DNA of 64,000 nt from assembly GCA_033239725.1 (NCBI GenBank), contig BTCW01000015.1, positions 8,253,501 to 8,317,500 of the forward strand. Direction: 5' to 3'. This DNA comes from Echinochloa phyllopogon. Its lineage: Eukaryota > Streptophyta > Magnoliopsida > Poales > Poaceae. This document shows, piece after piece, positions 44,270 to 54,149 of this stretch. Numbering within the stretch: the first letter of the stretch is position 1; every line of letters starts with the position of its first letter. The notes under the pieces are model-generated. The model searched no databases. It worked only from the letters and a program-made list of their open reading frames with translations, and was not told the origin of the DNA. A program made the position numbers and the translations under genes.

Positions 44270-44777
44270 AAAAGTCTACATCACCCCCTCACGTATGGAG
44301 GTTGGACTACGTAACCCTCCAACCTATAAAATGGTCTATATCACATCCGAACTTTTCAAAAACAGTCAAATTACCCTAAAGAAATTTTAAAAAATCATAA
44401 TAAATCATAGAAAAATCATAAAATGGAAAATCCAATTGTGTTGGAATTCAAATGAGTATATATACACAGTAAACATATAATATGATATGCTTTAGTATAT
44501 TTTTTTTGCTGTAGCTTTAGATCTATGTTTTTCTTCATAGCTGTAATAAAATGTACCGAAGCATATCATATTATATGTTCACTGTGTAGATATACTCATT
44601 TGCATACAATTGAATTTTCCATTTTATGATTTTTCTGTGATTTACTATAATTTTTTAAAATTGCTTTAGGGGTTAATTTGACCGGTTTTAAAAAGTTCGG
44701 TGGGTGATATATACCGTTTAATAGGTTAGAGGGTTAGGTAGTCTAACCCTCGTAGACGAGGGGTCGATAAAAAAAGG
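44270..44777. mobile_element. foldback MITE
   Basis: The two halves are inverted copies of one another. On the left AACCCTCCAACCTATAAAAT, TGGAAAATCCAATTG and ATATAATATGATATGCTTTA; on the right their complements in reverse order (CATATCATATTATATG, CAATTGAATTTTCCATTTTA, TTAATAGGTTAGAGGGTTAG). The ends are fuzzy: both flanks have a GATAAAA-like phrase, so the target duplication is uncertain. The transcript would be a long hairpin. Confidence 0.72.
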
Positions 44778-44779
44778 GC

Positions 44780-46360
44780 CGGACAGCGCTACAAGCCTAT
44801 AACCACAAAGAGATGTCTGATATAACTCGACAAGACTATTCATCATTCCATACAAAGAATGCAATGGAGAATGTCTGGAGTCACGTTATTTGGTAACCTG
44901 CCCAGTCCGAATTCGAACCGATCTTGATTAATTTGATCGTCAATATTAGAAGATGCCGGAGCTGACTGGACGAACAACGGATTCCATGCCTCTCCGATCT
45001 GATCAGATGTTGAATTGGTTTCGGTTGTCTCGACACGGCAGACGATCTTGCCGGCCTCCCGGAGCTACCGATTGATCGAATTATTAATGTAAGCATGGCT
45101 GACGTCTCCACTTCTAGTTTAGCTTGTTCTTCTAATTCTGTTTGATTGTTTCTATATATAACCTCTAATAAATATAGATTTGTTTGTTCAGTTATTAAAT
45201 TGAGATCGTGCATTGGCACTATATCAGTATAGTTTTTGAATCCTTTTAATTTTGGCCCAAAGTTGGACTTCCCTTTTTACACACAGAGGATGAAATCTGG
45301 TTTTGAGTTCTTATACAGAGGTTTGCTTGAAAAGTAGACATGACGTTAGGTACTCTGTGTCACGGGCAACCTTCAATTCTGTGCCCGGCGGCTCTCCTTT
45401 CCCTTTTATTGCGCTGCGCGAGAGGGGCCCACAGTCATCAAACGGCTGGTGCGCCCACAATCAGGAGGGCCATAGGCCCGACTTGACCGTTGGGCCAAGC
45501 CGGTGGAGATCATCCTAACACCTTTTTACACACGGAGGATGAAACCTGGTTTTGAGTTTTTATAGAGAGGCATGCTTGAAAAGAGATGACGTTAGGTACT
45601 CTATCTATAGGAGAACTTCAGGAGGAGTTGATTCAAATTTTCCCTGTGCACAAAGTCCTACAATTGAGTGTTTAACCTCTGATTCCTCAAGAAACATTGT
45701 ACTGTAGAATTCATGACTCGAAGCTTTCAATTCGCCTAGAAAGTTCACCTTTTCTGCGTCGTCTGAACTCTGAAAGTTTTTAATCACATTGATTTGTATA
45801 TGTGAAACCACCAGCATCCACTAGTTCATCCATCTAGCGACTTGACTTTCAATAATAACAATATCATAAGAACTGAGCCTGTGCCATGCATGCAGCAGCC
45901 GAACAGAATTGGATCTGTTCAAGCTGTGATCTGAAGAAACAATTTAAAACAAAGATGATGGCCGCATCTCCTCCACCGCACGCTGAGGTCCATGGCTATG
46001 GCTTCCCTCCCGGATTCGCTACCAATCCATGGGTGGTCCAGTTCAACAAGAGCCCTAAGGGCTCATTCGGTTTGGCCATTCCGGGCCTGGAACATGACCC
46101 GTTCCGGCCGGTTCGGTCCGGCCTGGTTTGGAGTCAGGCCGGACCTGAAATGGCCGTTCAGTTGGGCTGGCCCGGAACGAAGACAGCCCAGGAACCGGCC
46201 ATTCCGCCCCTTGTGAGCCTGGATCGGAGCCGGGTGCTCCACCTCTGGGAACGGTGCCGCGTCTCATCGCAATCGCGTGGGAGAGGCGACGCGGTGGTGG
46301 CGCGGTGGCGGCGGCACGGCAACGACGGCGACCGGATCCTCCTCCCCGCCTCCAGTCTAC
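44780..46360. other. intergenic DNA with a flanking direct repeat; nothing coding recognised
   Basis: An 85-90 bp block (CCTTTTTACACAC.GAGGATGA to GACGTTAGGTACTCT) occurs at about 45272-45359 and again at 45521-45603. Between them lies a GC-rich piece of about 160 bp. From 46050 a stretch rich in GGCC motifs (TTCCGGCCGGTTCGGTCCGG) is repeat-like. ORFs at 44881-45219 and 45886-46467 show no known motif. Confidence 0.5.
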
Positions 46361-46363
46361 TTA

Positions 46364-46565
46364 GGGCATGTTTGTTTCAGCTTTTGGGGAGCTTTTGGGC
46401 CCCGGCTTTTCAATCTTCCAAAAGTCAAAAAGCTCCCGAAAGTCAAAAAGCCAAAAACACGTTTTGATGAGCTTTGATTTTTGTTTTTTTTGAAGCTTTT
46501 TTGGTTTTTGGAAGATTGAAAAGCCGAGGCCCAAAAGCTCCCAAAAATCTGAAACAAACACACCC
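46364..46565. mobile_element. Tourist-like MITE (202 bp)
   Basis: Foldback ends: GGGCATGTTTGTTTCAGCTT on the left and, inverted, GGGTGTGTTTGTTTCAGATT on the right. The halves pair almost completely (GGCTTTTCAATCTTCCAAAA against TTTTGGAAGATTGAAAAGCC). It is flanked by TTA on both sides (46361-46363, 46566-46568), as for PIF/Harbinger-type MITEs. No coding capacity. Confidence 0.87.
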
Positions 46566-46631
46566 TTATCCCCAGTAGCGTCCCGCCCATCTTTCCATTC
46601 TCCTCTCCTCTTGTTTGTCGCCGTTCTTGGC

Positions 46632-46870
46632 TAGATCCCGCTGCCGCCGGCGTGGATGCGGAGGGCAAAGAGGTTGACCCAGTCCTCGACGTCGTAGGAG
46701 AGCTCGCGGACGTGTCTGACCCGTTCCCAGCTCGCCGAGGGACTTGTTGAGGGACTCGCAGAGGTGAACCTTGGCACGCATCGCGGAAGCCAGAGAGGAG
46801 TGGGTACTCCAGCTCCAGTAGCTCGCCGAGCTTCCCCGGCAGCGCGTGCAGCACCCCAGACCCTGAAAAC
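46632..46870 (-). pseudogene. NLR disease-resistance gene fragment (coiled-coil / Rx N domain)
   Basis: Minus-strand phrases in shifting frames match the N-terminal coiled-coil of grass NLRs: LPGKLGELLELEYPLLSGFR, then VHLCESLNKSLGELG, then VRELSYDVEDWVN, the usual order of helices 1 and 3-4 ending in the EDxVD-type motif. Helix 2 is mostly missing, at least two frameshifts are present, and a stop follows soon after (GGSGI, stop). No NB-ARC or LRR part is nearby. It is a relic or captured fragment. Confidence 0.65.
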
Positions 46871-46975
46871 GAGGTCACTACGAGTTCCAGCTTGCTGGCG
46901 GGCGCAAGCTTACTTCAGATTTTTTATCTGTGCCAATAGTTTAACATTCTGTTCCAAATCAGAGATAATTTGGGG

Positions 46976-47125
46976 ATCAGTCGAACCATAGGTAGAACTG
47001 GTGCTCCTTCTTGCCGTCCCTGTTGGCCCATACGTTGGTGTTCAGTACCACGGGTTGGCCGGTCGAGTTGCCCATGAACTCCATGTCGATCTCGTCGTGC
47101 CTGAGGCCATCGCCGGAGATCAGTT
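46976..47125 (-). pseudogene. xyloglucan endotransglucosylase/hydrolase (XTH, GH16) fragment
   Basis: Minus-strand frame reads GDGLRHDEIDMEFMGNSTGQ then NTNVWANRDGKKEHQFYLWF and D, then stop. HDEIDxEFxG is the GH16 XTH catalytic motif (nucleophile and acid Glu both present), followed by the N-glycosylation site N-S-T and the conserved QFYLWFD. The rest of the enzyme (N-terminal strands, the part after WFDP, the XET C-terminal domain) is absent. Fragment of a cell-wall remodelling gene, close to an NLR fragment and a CACTA element. Confidence 0.82.
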
Positions 47126-47397
47126 GCAGAACAGATTCTGTTGTGCATGAAAACATATTGCTACTGGCATTTTCATATAACCTGCTACTGAAACTGTCTT
47201 GCAGTGAAAAATAAGAATATGAAACTGGGTAATCTGTTGTGCGAGCCAATTGCTAGTATTTGTTGATGTTGTATGAGGTGTCATGCGTTCGCATTGAGCT
47301 ATCAGTTCACAACTCCAAAAGATTTTACATGTAACAGCAAGCATTACCTGGTGAATAAGCTTATAGTACTTTAGGCACTATAAGCTTATGAGTAGGT
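47126..47397. other. flank of the CACTA element
   Basis: Contains a short perfect palindrome AAGCTTATAGT...ACTATAAGCTT (47357-47386) and phrases repeated on the other side of the CACTA element. No gene. Confidence 0.5.
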
Positions 47398-48874
47398 CAC
47401 TACCGGAAACCCACGAGGTGCCGAGTGTCTACGGGTTTGCCGAGTGTCTAATCTCGGGCACTCAGCAAACCACATATATGCCGAGTGTCCAAGGTCAGAC
47501 ACTCGGCAAAAGGGAGGCACTCGGAAAAACAGGGTTTTGCTGAGTTTCCAGGAGCCGACACTCGGCAAACTAGGGAATTTGCCGAGTGCCTCCCCAAAAC
47601 AGTCGGCAAAGCACACGGCCGCCAACTTCCGTTGGCGGTGCCGTTTGAACCGTTAACACTTTGCCGAGTGTGCACCAAAAACTCTCGGCAAAATGTCTAC
47701 TAAATTTTTTTTACTGCATTGCCGAGTGCCGGCCCTTTCGCACTCGACACAGATATTGAAACATATATATATATATATATATATATCAACTTTGCCGAGT
47801 GCCGGCCAGGGGCACTCAGCAAACGGATTGAAAATTTGAAATTTCAATTAATATATGTTGAAATTAAAAATTCAAACTAGGGTACTTTGATGGTTTGAGC
47901 GGCCAGAGCTGAGCCTTTACCGAGTGCCGGACTTGCAGCACTCGGCAAAGAACTGCTTTGCCAAGTGTTTCACCTTGACACTTGGCAAAGTATTTTTTTT
48001 AAAGATTCTTCCTTTCAAACTTTTTGTTTTACCCACATACTATAGGGGGTACTCTATGCTAAAATCTGGTATATTTCTCGATCCGATTACTATATTTAGT
48101 TAATTTATTTCATTAAATGTTTTATTTTGGTATGCGACCAATTTGAATGGGAAGTGATTCGAATAGTGGAAAATAATGAATGGAAAAATGATATTCATGT
48201 TATTTTGGTCAATGCAAGGCCATATCCTAGAATTGAAACTAAATTTCAAACATCTTACTCACGAACCATGATCACGAACGTGTGGTAAAATTGCTTTAAA
48301 ATTCTATAAAAAACAAATCAAGTCTGAAAATTATGAGATTTGTCATGGCATCATTATATCATACGTACAATCTATGATAAAAAATTGAGAACGTTTCGAA
48401 TAAGTTGTCACGTACGTTGCTTGGAAATTGAAGAATCTCCGAAGAAGTTTCGGAGAGCTGAGATGTACTCGTTAAGATTTGGAATCAAAGTGATGATTGA
48501 ATTGATAATTTAATTGTAAATTTTTTGTATAGGCAACATACATCGTAGATAGTTTCATGTTAAATTTTCATTATTTTTCTATTCCGTTTGATATTTTTTT
48601 TATTATTTTTTAATGTTAAATCTAAAAATGATATAAATGGAATTTGAGCTATTGCACATAAAATAACACGTTTTTTTCATGAATGCATGTAATGTGATTA
48701 GTTTCATGAAATTTATATTTTATTTTCAAAGTAAAGTAGAAAAAACTTATAAAAACTCAAAATATCAAAAAACACTAACAAAATTATTTTCAAACTTTGC
48801 CAAGTGCGCTGTTTCGTGGCACTCGGCAAACTGTTTCTTGAAATAATGACTAGATACATCGCGCATATATGCAG

Positions 48875-50563
48875 GATTTTTACAAATGCGCTCCGGGATC
48901 TGAGCAGAGCGCGGCTCTTGTGGCACATACAGCCTGTTTGAAGCTGGTCAAGGACATGCACTACGAGTCGCGCGTCCAGGCCATCATTGATTACTATGCC
49001 GCAATTAAAGTGAAGATCGCGAAGGTGGACGCAAGAAACATGAGAATGAGCCGGGAGCAATACTTGGCGGTAAATCTAGAACATTGATTATAATATAGTC
49101 TGACATTAAGTTCTTATCATTGGATCTTGTTATATGTTGTATACTTGATGACTTGTAGGCGATTCCGTGGTGGTGCGCCTCGCATCCCCAGTGCTGGGAG
49201 GTGATAGTGGACAAGTGGTGCAACCCCGAGTGGGAGGAGATGCACAACGCTTGCCGGGAGAGACGTTTGTTGATGCCAGGTGTAACACACCATCAGGGCA
49301 GCCTTAGCCTCGACGAGTACACCGAAAGATGGGTACGCCAAGTCATTTCTTTATTCGCACACTCAATTCTGTATACTTACTAATCTTATTGTTTATTACC
49401 TCAGTCGTCGTCACATGGTGGCGAGCCTTGCCCCCGGTTCAAGGCATATGCTTTGGCCCACAAGGGCAAGGTGACCTCCGACGTCCAGTACAACCCGGAG
49501 GACCCCGCCTCGGCATACAGCAACGCCACTATCCACAGTCGACTCAATGCATACGTAGAGGTGGCGAAGGAGGTCCATGGGCCAGACTTCGATCCGACTG
49601 CTCATGACCTTGACGGAGAAGTGGTCATGAGGGTGGGAGGAGGAAAGAAGCATGGGCGGTACTATATTGGCGACAGCACCATCGACACGGCCACTACTCC
49701 CACACTCTCCCAGATTCGAGCCAGGAGTACGAGCGCTGACCCGGCCATACGACCACGTCCGACATTGCACTTTTACTTCAGGTTATTTCTATTTTATTTA
49801 CTTTTGGTTATTTCTGTTTTATTTATCGTTCGTTCACTTTTATCGTTCGTTCACTTTTATTTACATTTGCATTGTATTGTAACATTGGGATGGAATATTT
49901 GCAGGCCCGGCTGGAAGAAGAGACGTGAGGAGCTGGAGTTGACGGTGCAGCATATCCAGCAGAGGACGATTGAGGAGCTCGAGCGCGAGAGGCAGCAGCA
50001 GATGGAGCAGATGTATGCCTGGATGCAGAGTGTTGGTGCTCGAATGGGTGAAGCTCCGTCGCCGATGATATTCCATCCACGTCCTCCCATTTCTCCGGTG
50101 AGTCACTTGAGAACATAATTTAATTTGACAGCTTAGACAATTTAGACAACTTAGTCGGTTACTTTACACAACTTAGTTGTAATTTTTACTCTCGCCAAAA
50201 CACTCGGAAAGGCTCGGGCTACCCACCGGCCAGCTGCGGCTAACACTGGCCAGCTCTGGCCAGCTGCTGCCGGCTCTGGCCAGCCACCGGCCAGCCACGG
50301 CCAACAGTGGCCAGCTCTGGCCGGTGGCTGGCCACTGTTGGCCGTGGGTGGCCAGAGCTGGCCGGTGGCTGGCCCGAGCCTTTTCGAGTGTTTTGGCGAG
50401 AGTTTGTTACTTAGAGAACTCGTTTCTGTCATAAATATTATATCACACAAGCAAAATGTTGGTTGTGCAGAATCCTGGATCAGCGGCGGCGTCGAATGAT
50501 GGGCCTCAGGACGAAGATCTGTCGCATCCGACTCGTGTGCTGTTCCCACCCCCTACCCAGTGA
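48875..50563 (+). CDS. CACTA TnpA-like (Transposase_24) protein, 5' end uncertain
   Basis: Exons with GT-AG borders and kept frame: 48875-49069, about 49159-49329, about 49405-49780, about 49906-50100, about 50471-50563. The first begins after TATATGCAG and could instead be read from the in-frame ATG at 48869, giving a start MQDFYKCAPGSEQS. Typical phrases: WWCASHPQCWEVIVDKWCNP with HHQGSLSLDEYTERW, SHGGEPCPRFKAYALAHKG, then a Gln/Glu-rich coiled coil (QQRTIEELERERQQQMEQMY). In En/Spm the TnpA-type protein binds the subterminal repeats seen here. The N-terminal part of the family seems to be missing, since noncoding repeat DNA lies directly upstream. Confidence 0.65.
50188..50403. repeat. 216-bp near-palindrome in the TnpA-like intron
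   Basis: The outer arms ACTCTCGCCAAAACACTCG and CGAGTGTTTTGGCGAGAGT are perfect inverted copies. The inside is a GGCCAGC/GCTGGCC-rich sequence (CCACCGGCCAGC, ACAGTGGCCAGC) that keeps folding on itself. It lies between the last two exons. It may be a tiny foldback MITE; no clear target duplication was found. Confidence 0.9.
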
Positions 50564-51390
50564 CTTGCGGATGTGATTGTGATTCGTTGTTGTCATTTGT
50601 GGATGTTTAGTGAGTATTTAGGGTTGTGAACGAATTTACTTGTGGATTCATGTGTTGTCGAACTTCTTATGATGTTTAGTGCAAAATTATGGTTGTGGAA
50701 GGTTATTGTCATATATATGAACTACCTATCAAGCTTATTGTCATATATATCAACTGCCTGTGATATTTGTTTGAGTGGGTACGTTATACGCGACCGAGCA
50801 AAAAAAAGTGGGGTTGCATTGCCCCTTTGCTGAGTGCTTTTACCAAAACACTTGGCAAATAGGTCGTTTCTGCCATTCCTGGAGAGTTGTTTGCCGAGCG
50901 TATAGTGTTTGCCGAGTGTTTTGGTAAAAGCACTCGGCAAAGGTAGGATCTTTGCCGAGTGTTTTTACCGACACACTCGGCAAATAGGTCGTTTCTGCCA
51001 TTCCTGGAGAGTTCTTTGCTGAGAGTATAGTGTTTGCCGAGTGTTTTGGTAAAAGCACTCGGCAAAGGTAGGATCTTTGCCGAGTGTTTTTTGCCAAAAC
51101 ACTCGGCAAAATATTTGGTCTTCGCCGAGTGTAACACTCGGCAAAGTGGCCGTTACAAAAACCGCGCCGTCACTTCCTTCCGTTAGCTTTTTAATGCCGA
51201 GTGTCAACACAAAAACACTCGGCAAAATAGTTGCTGAGTGCCCGAAAAGAAGCACTCGGCAAAGCCCGGCTTCGCCGACACCTTATTTGCCGAGGGGGCT
51301 TCGCCGAGTGCAACACTCGGCAAAGGATGTTTTTTGTTCTTTGCCGAGTGCCGCAGGCACTTGGCAAAGTACCGATTTCCCGTAGTGGGT

Positions 51391-52440
51391 ATTACCTGGT
51401 GCAATTGCTTATCAGTGTAGATAGCTTATAGTACTTTAGGCACTTTCTTTTCTGAATAAGCTTGCTGGAATTTTTAGTAGCAAGTTTCGAAAGAGGAGGG
51501 ACCATATTTACAAATTTCTACATTCAAAATGAAACCATTGGCTTCTTATACGGGTTTTCAGCTTAGCTTGTGTCCTAAAAACATGTTGGGAATCCAAATC
51601 TCAGCTGGAATGGTTCCTAGGCATGGATCTTTCTGTTGTTGGACTTTCTGTCGGAGTTGCTGCTTGTCTGTTGAGTCTCTGGTCCCATTTTATAAACTAT
51701 ATTTTATAGTTGATTAATATGTTTGCTTGTATATTACTGCTTCCATATTTATATTAATCTGTCTTTCCATATTAATCTGTTTCCTAAATTCAGACATGGA
51801 GTATTAAAAATAATCTGTTCTCCGTTGTTGCATGCATATATATACTTTTTTTTATGAAATCTGATTGGATAACTAGTTTCATCAGGTAAAAGTGTTCTGA
51901 TGGGATTATACTTATAATAATTTTTTCCAATTGCCTGTCCTCCTGCAGCTATGCAGCAGCAGCATCTAAATTTTGTTTGACTTTTTATAGGCTATCACTC
52001 CTCTATCTTCCAAAGTTCAATTGAGATAATCATATTGAGATAAAAATTATTGTTGGAGCAGGAGCTTAACGAATACCTTTTGTTGTTACATGTAGATCCC
52101 TCCAGCACCGGTTGGTTGTGTCATGGAATGGGCGGATGCCGAAACATGTAGAAGGAATTTTCTCAGGCAGAGGTTCCCTTTTTTGGGTGAAAGTGTATTG
52201 GTACTGGTCAGATGTGTTTGTCGGTCCTGGATCCCTATGATTGTTGGAACATGCTTTAATTTTCTATGCATTGGCATCTTCTGCAGTTGGGTCAAAACCA
52301 TGCTTGAATTGAGAACGTATAGATCATATGTTTGTTTCAGGCTTTCTTAGTACTACATTTGTTCGGGTGCTTGTGGCTTGCTGCTCCCTGGTCGTGTGTT
52401 AGCCTGTGCTATCGTGTGTTGGTCTGTGCTGCTGTATGAG
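51391..52440. other. intergenic DNA right of the CACTA element
   Basis: AT-rich; no gene recognised. The phrase CTCAGCTGGAATGGTTCCTA at about 51600-51630 recurs inverted at 52566-52595 within a MITE-like stretch. Confidence 0.4.
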
Positions 52441-52469
52441 TATTTTCCAATTGAACACCTCCTGTTTTT

Positions 52470-52628
52470 ATTCCTGGTCCCTTAACCGAACACAAGAATT
52501 GAGAAGGGGATTGGAAAAGGAAGGAATTAATCCTCCACATGGTTTGAGTGACACGGGTGGATTCACTTGATCCATGCCTAGGAACCATTCCAGCTGAGAA
52601 TGGTTCCCAGGTAACCGAACGAGGCCTA
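52470..52628. mobile_element. MITE-like sequence ending GGTAACCGAACGAGGCC
   Basis: The end at 52612-52628 reads GGTAACCGAACGAGGCC, the inverse of the grass repeat phrase GGCCTCGTTCGGTTACC. CCCTTAACCGAACACAAGAA at about 52480 may be the other end. Borders are uncertain. It appears to have cut off the 5' part of the DUF295/F-box pseudogene that begins just after it. Confidence 0.4.
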
Positions 52629-52639
52629 AACCACCACTG

Positions 52640-54127
52640 ACCTGCTTGAACACGCCATTCAATGGAAGAAGCTCACCACACAAACTAGACATACCGGCTC
52701 TCCGAGGTAGAACTAAAGCATGCGTCAGCCAGGATGGAGATTGGTGGTTGATCTGCGACGAGCGTACTGGCCACAACTGTTTCCTCATAAGCTTCAGTGA
52801 CTTGTCCTCAAAGGTGCCTCTCCCACCATTGCCAAAACCCAACTGTTTCGGCTGCGCACTCTCCACTCCACACAGACTCCACCAGATTGCACAATTGTGA
52901 CAACAATGTACAACACCAAGTCCCTTTGGTATTGCCGCCCCGGCAACAGGCAGTCGTCCGAGCTACCGGTTCATTTCAGCAACAACATTGTTGAAACTGT
53001 TGGGGACAGAACATTTTTCCTTGGTAAAAGGGGCTCTTTCGCGGTGCCGTCGGCGACGAGAGCAGGAACGGAGCCTAATTGCGTCCACATCGTCATGAGA
53101 TCAGGCTACCATGGTTTTGTAATCTACACTGTATCCCTTGAAGACATGACTGTCAGACTTAATTTCCTTGATGGCTCTGACAAAGACCTTCAAGTGTTCT
53201 GGTTTGTGCCTAGTAGGTAAGTGTTCTCATTAACTTCTGTGTATGCGTGCATGAGTTGGAGTCAGAATATAGATATATATATATGGTAACGGACTGGTTC
53301 ATGCAGCTAGTCAAGTTAGTTTTTACGATTCGGCTGACCAGTTTTTAATTTTACCATTGCACAATGATTTTTGAAAGCTTCTGATTTTTACAGTTCTAGG
53401 AAATGTATTTTTTTTGTTTCACTATTTAATCTGCGTACTTATTTTGTAGGTTTCGGCAGGAGCCATCAACAGAATTGGTTGAACGAAAAATGACCAACCT
53501 AAAGATTGGAGATTCTAAATTGGTGGGGTCATCGAATGAATGGAGGCCGTGGTCTCATCTTCACACGGATTTGGTAGAGCTTCTTGTGCTATCATTCATT
53601 GATTTTCTGCACCTTAGAGCTGTCTGTAAGCAGTGGAGCTCCATCTCAAGTAATCTAATCCAGCATGCTAAAGTGTTACCACTACTCGTGACTACTTGCC
53701 CAAGAAGAAAGGATTCTCTTGATGTTTTTGATGTGGTGAGCAAAATGATGTACAATATCAATTTAAACATCCCTGATGAAGATGGTACTGGTTCACAAAT
53801 ATTGTGGTACTCAAAGAATGGATGGATCGTCATATCGAGAGGCTGCCACTCTCATTCTACATGGTAAATCCATTGAATAGGTCTCTTAATGATGTGATCG
53901 TTCTTCCTGCGTTGGACAGCTATGGTATCAAAGGAGTATCATTTTCTTCCACGCCAGGATTTCCGGACTTCATAGTTGTTATTACCGTCCAGGTTCAGTC
54001 AAACGATACACTTATTACAGTAAAAACATGCAGGCTCGGTGACAAAGATCGGTCATGGAAAGTATTTGAGGACCATGTGTGTCCAAAGGACCGGTGGATG
54101 GTCGCTTTTATTGTGATGAGTGATTGA
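52640..54127 (+). pseudogene. KIB1-4/DUF295-type F-box protein pseudogene
   Basis: Recognisable blocks in order: a beta-propeller part (KACVSQDGDWWLICDERTGH, FSDLSSKVPLPPLPKP), after a frame change near 52890 MYNTKSLWYCRPGNRQSSEL and DRTFFLGKRGSFAVPSATRA, then an intron 53217-53449 (GTAAGT...TTTTGTAG). Next an F-box-like segment (WSHLHTDLVELLVLSFIDFL, LRAVCKQWSSISS), another propeller repeat (LWYSKNGWIVISRG), a frameshift near 53845 and a last block (FYMVNPLNRSLNDVIVLP). About 100 residues seem missing between NIVETVG and DRTFFLG. The 5' end is replaced by repeat DNA. Such proteins act as SCF substrate adaptors or kelch-like partners; this copy is dead. Confidence 0.8.
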
Positions 54128-54149
54128 CAACGTGGTGTGTATTAACGTT

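Larger units (their letters stand above)
47398..51387 (+). mobile_element. CACTA (En/Spm) element, non-autonomous, 3990 bp
   Basis: Left end CACTACCGGAAACCCACGAG, right end inverted CACTACGGGAAATCGGTACT, 3-bp target duplication GGT (47395-47397, 51388-51390). Subterminal regions hold many TTTGCCGAGTG / CACTCGGCAAA units in both orientations (47410-47990, 50820-51370), the usual binding sites of TnpA-like proteins. Inside is a spliced gene for a Transposase_24/TnpA-like protein. The DDE transposase (TNP2/TnpD) is missing, so mobility needs help. Confidence 0.95.

Noticed and set aside
45605..45817. 70-codon minus-strand ORF
   Set aside because: No recognised motif, no splice or promoter context; length within chance.
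51602..52595. Inverted copies of CTCAGCTGGAATGGTTCCTA as ends of a 1-kb transposon
   Set aside because: The right copy lies inside a separate MITE-like stretch ending GGTAACCGAACGAGGCC, and no target duplication surrounds the pair; more likely two pieces of the same repeat family.
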